Source: DASRDE01 sp035652755 (GTDB taxonomy: Bacteria > Vulcanimicrobiota > Vulcanimicrobiia > Vulcanimicrobiales > Vulcanimicrobiaceae). Taken from it: 21,999 nt of DNA. Numbering within the stretch: position 1 is the stretch's first letter; each line of letters opens with the position of its first letter. This document shows positions 15,309 to 21,999 of the stretch, piece after piece. Under the pieces are notes generated by a model. It saw nothing but the letters and a program-made list of their open reading frames with translations, was not told where the DNA came from and made no database searches. The DNA lies in NCBI GenBank assembly GCA_035652755.1, contig DASRDE010000105.1, positions 1 to 21,999 of the forward strand. Direction: 5' to 3'. A program made the translations under genes and the position numbers.

Positions 15309-15342
15309 GACTATAGCGTACTGCGGCCCGGCTGTCAACTAA
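15303..15342. promoter_or_regulatory. Long inverted repeat TTAGTTGAC / GTCAACTAA flanking the promoter
   Basis: Plus-strand arms TTAGTTGAC (15303-15311) and GTCAACTAA (15334-15342) are perfect reverse complements, 22 bases apart, with centres 31 bases apart (about three helical turns). One arm contains most of the -35 box and the other overlaps the -10 box of the minus-strand promoter, so a protein on both arms would block RNA polymerase. Confidence 0.6.
15310..15338 (-). promoter_or_regulatory. Sigma-70-type promoter of the DUF5916 gene
   Basis: On the minus strand a perfect -35 TTGACA (15333-15338) and a -10 TATAGT (15310-15315, 5/6) are separated by exactly 17 bases. Transcription should start near 15303, giving a leader of about 33 bases. 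It lies entirely in the gap between the CoA ligase and DUF5916 genes. Confidence 0.85.
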
Positions 15343-15346
15343 TTTC

Positions 15347-16963
15347 TTAAGGGATGTCGGGGCTCTCGGCGGCGGCGTGCTCCCGCAGCCGGAACCGCTG
15401 GACTTTGCCCGTTTGCGTCCGGGGAAGTTCCTGCACGAACTCGATCTCGCGCGGACACTTGAACGGTGCGATGCGCGAGCGCACGAACTCTTGCAGTTCG
15501 ACGAGCTTTTCGGGCTGCGCGTCACTGCCGGCGGCCAGGACGACGTACGCTTTGACGATATTGGTGTGGCGCGCGCGGTCAGGTTTGGCAACGACGGCGC
15601 ACTCTCTGACGTCGGCATGCGCGAGCAGCACTTCTTCGACTTCGGGCCCCGACACGTTATAGCCGGACGAGATGATCATGTCGTCCGTGCGCGCCACGTA
15701 CTGAAAATATCCGTCCTCCGACATGCGATAGGCGTCGCCGGGATAATTCCATCCGTTGCGCACGTACGCTCGCTGCCGTTCGTCGTCCAGGTACCGGCAG
15801 CCGGTCGGGCCTTTGACCGCGAGCCGTCCGGTCTCGCCCGGGTCCATCGCGCGCCCCTCGTCATCGTGGATCTGTGCGAAGTAGCCGGGCACGGGCTGGC
15901 CGGTAAAACCCGGCCGGACGCGATCCGCGGGCGACCCGATGAAGATGTGCAGCATCTCCGTGCTGCCGATTCCGTCGAGAATCTCGATCCCCGTCGCGTC
16001 GCGCCAAGCCTCCCACACGGGCCGCGGCAGCGTTTCGCCTGCCGAGACGCACGTGCGCAGCGAGCTCAAATCGAAGTTCGCCGCACCTTCGCTCATCGTG
16101 CGGTAGGCAACCGGCGCCGTAAAGACGACGCTGACGCGATACTCTTCAATGGCGGCCAGCAGCTGATCCGGGGGCGCTTTTTCCAAGAGGAGCGTTGCCG
16201 CTCCGATATCCAGCGGAAAGAGCAGCAAACCGCCCAACCCGAAGGTGAATCCCAGCGGCGGACTGCCGGTGAACAAGTCGTCGCGCCGCGCTTGCAGAAC
16301 GTGCCGGCCGTACGTGTCGCACGTCGCCAGAATGTCGCGGTGGAAATGCATCGCGGCTTTGGGTTTTCCGGTCGTTCCGGAGGTGAACGCAATCAACGCG
16401 ACGTCGTCGACGGCAGTCCTCACGTTCTCGAACTCGTCGGGCTGCCGGCGCATCAGCGCGTCGAGCTCCCCTTCGTCGAACGCAAGCAGCGTGAAGGACG
16501 GATCGCCGGAAACCGCGCTGCGCAGTTCGTCGACCAGCCGCGCGTCGCACAAGGCATGACGGACCGCCGCTTTGCCGATGATGTTCCGCAGTTCTGCAGC
16601 CCGGTAGAGCGGCATCGTCGTAACGGCAATAGCGCCGGCTTTAATCACGGCAAACCAGCATGCGGCGAGCATAGGCGTGTTGGGCCCCCGCAGCAGCACG
16701 CGGTTTCCAGGCACGATCCCCAGCTCGCGCGTCAAGACGTTGGCGATTCGGTTTGCCGTGCGGGCGAGCTGCTCGTACGTCCACGTTCCGGAGGGCGCGA
16801 CGATGCAGCGCCGCGCGCCGTTGCCCTCGCGCACGTGACGGTCCAGCAAGCGTTCGGCGCAGTTCACGTACGCGGGGTAGTGCAACTCGGGCAGCGTGAA
16901 GATCAGATCGGGCCACTCGTCGCGCGGCGGCAGCGAATCGGCGGCAAAAGTATCCGCGGGCAT
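15347..16963 (-). CDS. AMP-forming aryl-CoA ligase (benzoate / 2-aminobenzoate-CoA ligase family)
   Basis: The enzyme activates a carboxylic acid, probably aromatic, with ATP and coenzyme A through an acyl-adenylate. The 538-residue product has the ATP-binding loop TSGTTGKPK at 194-202, GIGSTEM at 331-337, the SGYNVSGPEVEE hinge-side motif at 433-444 and the catalytic Lys520 in PRTQTGK. The N-terminus LPPRDEWPD..LPELHYP..LNCAE-like (here VNCAERLLDR) is typical of benzoate/2-aminobenzoate-CoA ligases rather than acetate or fatty acid ligases. The ATG at 16963 shares one base with the upstream stop (TGATG); the longer frame upstream is a shadow of the dehydrogenase gene. It is the last gene of the CoA operon, which ends just before the DUF5916 promoter. 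Confidence 0.88.
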   Translation of the reverse strand: MPADTFAADSLPPRDEWPDLIFTLPELHYPAYVNCAERLLDRHVREGNGARRCIVAPSGTWTYEQLARTANRIANVLTRELGIVPGNRVLLRGPNTPMLAACWFAVIKAGAIAVTTMPLYRAAELRNIIGKAAVRHALCDARLVDELRSAVSGDPSFTLLAFDEGELDALMRRQPDEFENVRTAVDDVALIAFTSGTTGKPKAAMHFHRDILATCDTYGRHVLQARRDDLFTGSPPLGFTFGLGGLLLFPLDIGAATLLLEKAPPDQLLAAIEEYRVSVVFTAPVAYRTMSEGAANFDLSSLRTCVSAGETLPRPVWEAWRDATGIEILDGIGSTEMLHIFIGSPADRVRPGFTGQPVPGYFAQIHDDEGRAMDPGETGRLAVKGPTGCRYLDDERQRAYVRNGWNYPGDAYRMSEDGYFQYVARTDDMIISSGYNVSGPEVEEVLLAHADVRECAVVAKPDRARHTNIVKAYVVLAAGSDAQPEKLVELQEFVRSRIAPFKCPREIEFVQELPRTQTGKVQRFRLREHAAAESPDIP

Positions 16964-18093
16964 CAGCGGGGCTCCAAATAGCTTCGCGCGACGATCACTT
17001 GCTGAATCTCGCTGGCACCCTCGTAAATGCGGAGCGCGCGCACGTCGCGGTAGAGCCGTTCCACGACTTCGCCGTGCGTCACGCCGCGGGCGCCGAACAG
17101 CTGCACGGCCGCGTCGGCGGCACGCGACGCGGTTTCGGTAGCAAACCATTTCGCCATCGCCGCCTCACGGGTAATGCGCGCCTTTCCCGCGTCCTTCGCG
17201 TACGCGGCTCGGTACACCAGCAGTGCCGCCGCGTCGATCTCCGTTGCCGTATGGGCGATGCGCGACTGCGTGATCTGCATTGACGCCAGCGGGCTTCCGA
17301 ACAGCGAGCGCGTGCGCGCGTGCTGGAGCATTTCGTCGAGCGCGCGCCGCGCGAACCCGACCGCCGCCGCGCCGACGGACGGCCGAAACAGATCGAGCGT
17401 GGCCATCGCGATCTTGAACCCTTCGCCTTCCTCGCCGACCCGCATATGCACCGGAACGCGCACCCGTTCGAATCTCAGGCTGCCCAGCGGATGCGGGGAG
17501 ATCGTCCGCACGCGTTCGGTGACGGTCAGACCCGGTGTATCGGCGCCCACGGCAAACGCGCTCAGCCCGCGTGCGCCTGCGTCCGACGTGCGAGCGAAGA
17601 CGACGTAAACGTCGGCCAGACCCGCGTTGCTGATCCACGACTTTTCACCGTCGATGACGTATGCGTCGCCGTCGCGGCGAGCCGACGTGCGCGTCGCCGC
17701 GACGTCCGAGCCGGCTTCACGCTCCGTCAGCGCGAACGCCCCTATGCGCTCGCCCGCGATGACTGCATCGGCGACGCCGCGTTTCTGTTCGGCCGTGCCG
17801 AACAGCGAAATCGGCGCCGATCCCAAACCCTGCATCGCAAATGCGAAATCCGCCAAGGCATCGTGATAGGCAAGGCGTTCGCGCGTCAAACACAGCGTAC
17901 GCGCCCCGAGATCGCGCAGAGGCTCCAGCCAGCCCGCGCGCGCGAGCGCGCGGACCCACGCTTTGCACGAAGCATCCGCGTCGGCTTCATCGCCGGCCGG
18001 CTGATCCGCGATCCAGGACTGCAACGCCGACGCGGCCTCACGGTGGCGGTCGTCGAACAGCGGCAGCGCCGCGAGCTCGTCAATCGCCTGCAA
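16963..18093 (-). CDS. Acyl-CoA dehydrogenase
   Basis: The protein is an FAD-dependent acyl-CoA dehydrogenase. From the start used here it has 376 residues. Signature 1 is at 121-130 (ALTEREAGSD), with KSWISNAG close by at 151-158, and the C-terminal signature RIYEGASEIQ at 355-364 holds the catalytic base Glu358. FAD-contacting sequence near the C-terminus (QLFGARGVTHG) is normal. The start is uncertain: TTG at 18091-18093 has AAGGGAG about 10 bases upstream and a 14-base overlap with the crotonase gene, whereas the ATG at 18123 gives 386 residues but has no ribosome binding site. It stands between crotonase and CoA ligase genes and likely oxidises a ring-derived or side-chain acyl-CoA. Confidence 0.88.
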   Translation of the reverse strand: MQAIDELAALPLFDDRHREAASALQSWIADQPAGDEADADASCKAWVRALARAGWLEPLRDLGARTLCLTRERLAYHDALADFAFAMQGLGSAPISLFGTAEQKRGVADAVIAGERIGAFALTEREAGSDVAATRTSARRDGDAYVIDGEKSWISNAGLADVYVVFARTSDAGARGLSAFAVGADTPGLTVTERVRTISPHPLGSLRFERVRVPVHMRVGEEGEGFKIAMATLDLFRPSVGAAAVGFARRALDEMLQHARTRSLFGSPLASMQITQSRIAHTATEIDAAALLVYRAAYAKDAGKARITREAAMAKWFATETASRAADAAVQLFGARGVTHGEVVERLYRDVRALRIYEGASEIQQVIVARSYLEPR

Positions 18094-18868
18094 AGACCGG
18101 CTTCTCCCTTCGCACGAAGGCATCGTACGCGCGGCGAAAATCGTTGCTGAGCATGCACTCGGCCTGCGCGCGTGCCTCGGCGTCGATCGCCGAATCGAGA
18201 TCCATGTTCCACTCCGCGTGCAGCATGCGTTTGGTCATCGCGTGCGCCAGCGCCGGACCCTCTGCAAGGTCGCGCGCGACCGCGAGCGCCCGCTCGAGCA
18301 CTTCCGCGGCCGGATGGATTGCGTTGAAGAACCCCCATCGAAGCGCTTCTTCGCCTTCGAGCGTTCGGCCGGTGTACAGCAGCTCCGCGGCGCGGCCCAA
18401 ACCAACGATGCGGGGCAACATCGCGCACGCACCCATGTCGCAACCGGCAAGACCGACGCGAACGAAGAGGAACGCGACGCGGCTTTCGGGCGTGCCGTAC
18501 CGCAGATCGGAGGCCATCGCGAGAATCGCGCCCGCTCCAGCGCACACGCCGTCCACTGCCGCGACGATCGGCTGCGGGCAGGCGCGCATCGCTTTGACCA
18601 GGTCGCCGGTCATCTGCGTGAACTCCAGCAGCTCCTGCGGCGATTGGCGCGTGAGCGGTCCGATGATCTCGTGCACGTCGCCGCCCGAACAAAAATTGCC
18701 CCCCGCGCCCGACAACACGACGCTGCGCACGGATCGATCCTCGCGCAGCGAGCGGAAGCGGTCGCGCAACTGCGCGTACACCTCGAACGTCAGCGGGTTC
18801 TTGCGCTCGGGGCGATCGAGCGTCATCTGCAAGACGCGGCCGGCCAGTTCGTAGCGAACGTGCGTCAT
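18080..18868 (-). CDS. Enoyl-CoA hydratase/isomerase family (crotonase) protein without the two catalytic Glu
   Basis: The 262-residue product has the crotonase fold with both oxyanion-hole regions: GGNFCSGGDV at 56-65 and GVCAGAGAILAMASDLR at 107-123. In rat enoyl-CoA hydratase the catalytic residues are Glu144 and Glu164; by alignment these positions are Ile115 and Val136. An Asp is kept at 144 in GLAGCDMGACAMLPRIVG, the place of Asp204 in dienoyl-CoA isomerase and of the Asp in 4-chlorobenzoyl-CoA dehalogenase-like members. Simple hydration is therefore unlikely; another crotonase reaction on an aromatic or alicyclic CoA ester is possible. The ATG at 18868 gives the family N-terminus. It follows the lipoprotein gene by 10 bases and overlaps the dehydrogenase gene. 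Confidence 0.88.
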   Translation of the reverse strand: MTHVRYELAGRVLQMTLDRPERKNPLTFEVYAQLRDRFRSLREDRSVRSVVLSGAGGNFCSGGDVHEIIGPLTRQSPQELLEFTQMTGDLVKAMRACPQPIVAAVDGVCAGAGAILAMASDLRYGTPESRVAFLFVRVGLAGCDMGACAMLPRIVGLGRAAELLYTGRTLEGEEALRWGFFNAIHPAAEVLERALAVARDLAEGPALAHAMTKRMLHAEWNMDLDSAIDAEARAQAECMLSNDFRRAYDAFVRREKPVFAGD

Positions 18869-18878
18869 TTCAGGAGCA

Positions 18879-19295
18879 TCACCGTATCCGAAACGGGAAG
18901 TCCTCCTCCGTCTGAACGCCCGCGGAGTTCCGGGCGATCGTGCGAACGCGATAGGCGCGCAAGAAGATCGGCGGAACGTCGAAGACGCGAAGATCGAAGG
19001 CAAAGCTGCCGAAACCGCGGCGCGGCACGTCGATCGAAAACAGGTTCGTGCGTACTTCGACGCTCGCGACGTTGGTCGTCGTAACGATGCGGCCGGACCA
19101 GGTTTGCCCCCGGCGGACCTGTGCTCCCGAAAACCATGCGGCCACGATCCGCGGCGGGGCGCCCGGCAGCGCGGTCTGCGGCGGCGGCGGCGCCGCACTC
19201 CCGCCGAGCCGGATGTTCGGCGGGACGGACGCAGAACGGGCAGTGCATCCGAATAACGTCACTGCGAGCAGCGCGGCACACGCACGCGAGTACAT
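18879..19295 (-). CDS. Small lipoprotein of unknown function
   Basis: The 138-residue product begins MYSRACAALLAVTLFGC, a type II signal peptide with lipobox LFGC and lipidated Cys17. A Pro/Ala-rich linker (SAAPPPPQTALPGAPP) follows. The soluble part of about 90 residues has alternating beta-like strands (RRGQTWSGRIVTTTNVASVEVRTNLFSIDVP), which could be an immunoglobulin-like or other small beta domain. I do not recognise a family. The ATG at 19295 was chosen because it starts the signal peptide; the open frame further upstream lacks any. It is the first gene of the minus-strand run leading into crotonase, dehydrogenase and CoA ligase, only 10 bases from the crotonase start, and it diverges from the membrane protein gene at 19354. 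Confidence 0.78.
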   Translation of the reverse strand: MYSRACAALLAVTLFGCTARSASVPPNIRLGGSAAPPPPQTALPGAPPRIVAAWFSGAQVRRGQTWSGRIVTTTNVASVEVRTNLFSIDVPRRGFGSFAFDLRVFDVPPIFLRAYRVRTIARNSAGVQTEEDFPFRIR

Positions 19296-19353
19296 TGCCC
19301 GACAGCTGGCGTCTTGGGCGGGGTTTTCCTGCCGAGCCTCGTAGGCGACGAGG

Positions 19354-20361
19354 ATGCGCGCTGCCGCACGGCGTTCCAAGCCGCTGGACTTGCTCGTGAG
19401 CCTTTGCACGCTGTGGGTTTCGTGCGGCTTCTTTCTCGATGCCTGGGCGCACGGCCACGTTCCCGTAGAGACGTTCTTCACGCCCTATCACGGCGTCTTT
19501 TACAGCGGGATGCTTGCGCTGGCAATCGTGCTCGCAATCTTTCGCCGGCGCATTCCCAGAACGTATCGCCTGGCGCTCGTGGGCGTCCCTGTGTTCATCC
19601 TGTCGGGGATCGGCGATTTGATCTGGCATCGCCTGCTCGGCGTCGAGGAGGGCGTCGACGCGCTGCTCAGTCCGACGCACCAAGGGCTGGGCCTGGGCAT
19701 CTTTTTGCTCTCGAGCGGCCCTATCTCTTCGGCACTCAATGCACGTACGCAATTGCGCACGCTCGGCGACCATCTGCCGCTGATCTTCTCGCTAGCGACC
19801 TGGATCGAACTGATCCACTTCGGCACGGCCTACGCGTTCGACCCCGGTGCCTGGCGCCCCGACGCGCCGCCGTCTATACGCACGTTCACTCCCGATTACC
19901 TCACGGCCGTGGCAATGGGCTACTACAAGATCGGCACTGGGGTGCTCGTGGTGCTCTTTCAAAGCGCGATCGTCGCGGGCTTTGCGCTCTTTGCCGGAAC
20001 GCGCTTCGCGTTGCCGTTCGGCGCGATGACGCTGGTCTATCTGCTCGGAAACGGCGCGGCGGCTGCGGCGTTCACCAACGATACGCCGCTTCTTGCCACC
20101 GTCCTCATCATGAGTCTGGCCGCCGGGCTGACCGCGGACGTTCTGATCCGCCGGCTGCGTCCGCGCGCGGAGAGTTCGGCCGCGTACCGTTTGCTCGGAA
20201 CCCTCGTGCCGGTCGCGTATTTTGCCGCGTACTTCATCGTCACGGCGCTCGCGGGCGGCGTATGGTGGGATTGGAACGTCGTCCTGGGCGCCACGTTGTG
20301 GGCCGGCGTCATCGGGTTCGGTTTGACGCTGCTGGCTCCGCCGCGCGCGCAAACCGCATAA
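19354..20361 (+). CDS. Multi-pass membrane protein of unknown function
   Basis: The 335-residue product has about nine or ten hydrophobic segments and no recognised catalytic domain. Conserved-looking polar motifs between segments include DAWAHGHVPVETFFTPYHGVFYSG-type sequence near residues 29-52, IGDLIWHRLLGVEEG near 85-99 and SPTHQGLGLG near 105-114. Several His residues lie next to membrane segments (WAHGH, YHG, WHR, THQG, HFG), so metal or haem binding is conceivable, as in some integral membrane oxidase or CopD-like proteins, but this is speculative. The ATG at 19354 has only a GAGG directly before it. Its stop is 3 bases before the glycosyltransferase gene start, so the two are cotranscribed. 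Confidence 0.8.
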   Translation: MRAAARRSKPLDLLVSLCTLWVSCGFFLDAWAHGHVPVETFFTPYHGVFYSGMLALAIVLAIFRRRIPRTYRLALVGVPVFILSGIGDLIWHRLLGVEEGVDALLSPTHQGLGLGIFLLSSGPISSALNARTQLRTLGDHLPLIFSLATWIELIHFGTAYAFDPGAWRPDAPPSIRTFTPDYLTAVAMGYYKIGTGVLVVLFQSAIVAGFALFAGTRFALPFGAMTLVYLLGNGAAAAAFTNDTPLLATVLIMSLAAGLTADVLIRRLRPRAESSAAYRLLGTLVPVAYFAAYFIVTALAGGVWWDWNVVLGATLWAGVIGFGLTLLAPPRAQTA

Positions 20362-20364
20362 TCC

Positions 20365-21885
20365 ATGGCTGCTGCGCTTGCACTTGCCGCGTTCGTGCTG
20401 CATGCGGCAACCACGTGGCGCTACGGGTACTTCCGCGACGAACTGTACTTCATCGCGTGCGCCAAGCACTTGTCGTGGGGGTACGTGGATCAGCCGCCGC
20501 TGGTGGCGTTCGCCGCATTTCTGAGCGCGCCCGCGCACTACCATCTGACGCTGCTTCGCCTGCTGCCTTCGCTTGCAGCCGCGGGAACGGTGTGGCTCGC
20601 TGTCCGGTTAACGCGGGAGCTCGGCGGCGGCCGATTGGCGCAAGCGGTCGCCGGCATCGCCGTGATGCTGCTGCCCGCCTATCTTCTGCTCGGAAATACG
20701 CTGACGACGACGTCCTTCGAACCGCTCTTCTGGACGCTGCTGCTCTACGCTGCAGTGCGCATGGTCAGAAGCGGCGACCCGCGATGGTGGGCGGCGATCG
20801 CGGCCGCTTTCGTTTTCGGCATGTATGGGAAATACTCGATGCTGCTCTGCGCTGCGGCCGTTGCGGCGGGGCTGCTCGCCACGCATCACCGCCGGCTGCT
20901 ATTTTCGAGATGGAGCGCGGCCGCGCTCGCGCTTTCTGCATTGGCACTCTGGCCGAATATTGCGTGGCAATGGGCGCACGGCTGGCCGTTCGTTCAGGTC
21001 GTGCAAGGAGACTTCGCGCATCGTCACGCGTTTCAAAACGGCATGGAGCTGGAGTATAGAAACACCATGCTCAACGGGGCAGCGTTCGCCCTCGAGCAAA
21101 TCGTGTACAGCAATCCGCTCGCGGCTGTTGTGTGGGCGGCGGGGTTGATCGCATTTGCCGCATGGCCGCCGCTGCGCGATCTGCGTTTCGTCACCATCGC
21201 CTATTTTATTGCGGTTGCTGCCGCAGTGGTGCTCGCGGCCAAAGGCTACTACGTCATTGGGTTCTACGCCGTGCCGATTGCGGGGGGCGCGGTCTATTTC
21301 GAACGCGCGCTTCAGGGAACGCGTTTGCGCGCGGCGGCCGCAGCTGTGGCCGCCGCTTCGGCGCTGATATTCCTGCCGCTGGCGCTGCCGGTGTTGCCGG
21401 TCGACGGCCTGGTGGAGTACTCGCGCGCGCTGGGCCTGACGGGGCGGAACGGCAGCGCGCCGCGCTTGATACAGCCGCTGTTCGCCGAAGAATTCGGCTG
21501 GCGGGAGTTGACCGCCCGGGTCGCGGGCGTTTACGATGCGCTTCCGCCGCGCGTGCGTGCGCGTACCGCGATCTTCGCCGACACCTACGGCGACGCGGGC
21601 GCATTGGCGTTCTACGGTCCGCAATACGGTCTGCCCGACCCGATCAGCGCGCAGAACACGTTCTATCTGTGGGGACCGCGCGCCTATAACGGCCGGAGCT
21701 TGCTCATGGTGGGCGCGTCTCAAGCGGATCTCGTGCACAGCCTCTACCGGAAGATGACGCTCGTGGCAACGTATGCCGATCCGTACAAATGGGTCGTCGA
21801 AGGTCCGACGCCGATCTATTTGTGCAGCGATCCCATCGCGCCGCTGCCGCAGCTCTGGCCGCGGCTCAAATGGTATGGCGCCTAA
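20365..21885 (+). CDS. GT39/ArnT-like membrane glycosyltransferase
   Basis: The 506-residue product has the GT-C layout: an N-terminal multi-span membrane part to about residue 340 and a soluble C-terminal part. The first extracytoplasmic loop holds the acidic motif RDELYFIACAKHLSWG at 24-39, followed by VDQPPLVAF, which is diagnostic of the dolichyl-phosphate-mannose/ArnT-type family (PMT_2). These enzymes move a sugar from a lipid-phosphate donor to a protein, lipid A or polymer on the outer face of the cytoplasmic membrane. The acceptor is unknown. The C-terminal domain includes IFADTYGDAGALAFYGPQYG and NTFYLWGPRAYNGRS, as in many bacterial homologues. The ATG at 20365 has no strong ribosome binding site; coupling to the gene 3 bases upstream is likely. 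Confidence 0.88.
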   Translation: MAAALALAAFVLHAATTWRYGYFRDELYFIACAKHLSWGYVDQPPLVAFAAFLSAPAHYHLTLLRLLPSLAAAGTVWLAVRLTRELGGGRLAQAVAGIAVMLLPAYLLLGNTLTTTSFEPLFWTLLLYAAVRMVRSGDPRWWAAIAAAFVFGMYGKYSMLLCAAAVAAGLLATHHRRLLFSRWSAAALALSALALWPNIAWQWAHGWPFVQVVQGDFAHRHAFQNGMELEYRNTMLNGAAFALEQIVYSNPLAAVVWAAGLIAFAAWPPLRDLRFVTIAYFIAVAAAVVLAAKGYYVIGFYAVPIAGGAVYFERALQGTRLRAAAAAVAAASALIFLPLALPVLPVDGLVEYSRALGLTGRNGSAPRLIQPLFAEEFGWRELTARVAGVYDALPPRVRARTAIFADTYGDAGALAFYGPQYGLPDPISAQNTFYLWGPRAYNGRSLLMVGASQADLVHSLYRKMTLVATYADPYKWVVEGPTPIYLCSDPIAPLPQLWPRLKWYGA

Positions 21886-21999
21886 AGCAACGTCCGCAGC
21901 GCTCTCGGCCGCGGAGGCTCGGCGTATCGTGCTGCATGCCCAAGGCTTCTACGCCGTTCCCAACGGCGCGAACCGGGAGGTTCTTCTCTCGGTGGCGCG
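21875..21999 (+). CDS. YcaQ/AlkX-type winged-helix DNA glycosylase, N-terminal 41 residues (cut by window edge)
   Basis: From the ATG at 21875 the open frame runs off the right edge. It reads MAPKATSAALSAAEARRIVL then HAQGFYAVPNG. LSxxEARRIxLxAQGF is the characteristic start of the YcaQ/AlkX (HTH_42, formerly DUF1006) family, winged-helix DNA glycosylases that unhook interstrand crosslinks and excise alkylated bases. The start overlaps the glycosyltransferase stop by 11 bases. Only the N-terminus can be judged, so catalytic residues are not seen. Confidence 0.7.
   Translation, partial: MAPKATSAALSAAEARRIVLHAQGFYAVPNGANREVLLSVA

Noticed and set aside
15377..16981. A 534-residue open frame on the plus strand opposite the aryl-CoA ligase
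   Set aside because: The opposite strand encodes a complete ligase with all motifs. The plus-strand product has shadow composition and no start signal.

Overview
The window is a gene-dense, GC-rich bacterial chromosome segment with no rRNA, tRNA, insertion sequence, CRISPR array or prophage that I can see. No stretch over 300 bases lacks a gene. A secreted protein with an outer-membrane-barrel-type domain (DUF5916), a class III (type IV) pilin-like protein and a lipoprotein together suggest a diderm envelope. An uncultured lineage such as Candidatus Eremiobacterota (WPS-2) would fit the general style, but this is a weak guess because there is no rRNA here.

Region 1 (1-3508, minus strand) is a str operon, rpsL-rpsG-fusA-tuf, with tuf cut by the left edge. 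A near-consensus sigma-70 promoter (TTGACG, 17 bases, TATACT) lies upstream. Both ribosomal protein genes start with TTG, and S12 carries an insertion of about 21 residues relative to E. coli.

Region 2 (3632-7232) has two divergent overlapping-gene units. On the minus strand, a multi-pass membrane protein overlaps a YtrA-type GntR regulator. On the plus strand, an acyltransferase-3 protein overlaps a pilin-like protein and then a membrane-anchored, Cys-containing protein. A 27-base inverted repeat sits between the units and overlaps candidate promoters for both.

Region 3 (7236-12496) holds an alpha/beta hydrolase on the minus strand, then on the plus strand a run of uptake genes: an EamA/DMT transporter, a DUF3311 protein plus a sodium:solute symporter (MctP-like pair), a RidA-family protein that lacks the canonical catalytic arginine, and an APC amino-acid permease. 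It looks like an amino-acid or organic-acid uptake and handling cluster.

Region 4 (12507-19295, minus strand) holds, in transcription order, a small lipoprotein, a crotonase, an acyl-CoA dehydrogenase and an AMP-forming aryl-CoA ligase of the benzoate/2-aminobenzoate type, nearly all overlapping. The DUF5916 outer-membrane protein follows, with its own strong promoter embedded in palindromes, and then a secreted protein of unknown function. The set resembles part of the aromatic-CoA (anthraniloyl-CoA-like) degradation clusters known in proteobacteria, but the ring-attacking monooxygenase is not in the window.

Region 5 (19354-21999, plus strand) has a multi-pass membrane protein, a GT39-like membrane glycosyltransferase and the start of a YcaQ/AlkX-type winged-helix DNA glycosylase cut by the right edge.

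No wholly new system is proven. The best leads are the palindrome-embedded promoter of the DUF5916 gene next to the aryl-CoA operon, the crotonase without either canonical glutamate, the acyltransferase/pilin unit, and the shared operator between the GntR unit and that pilin unit.
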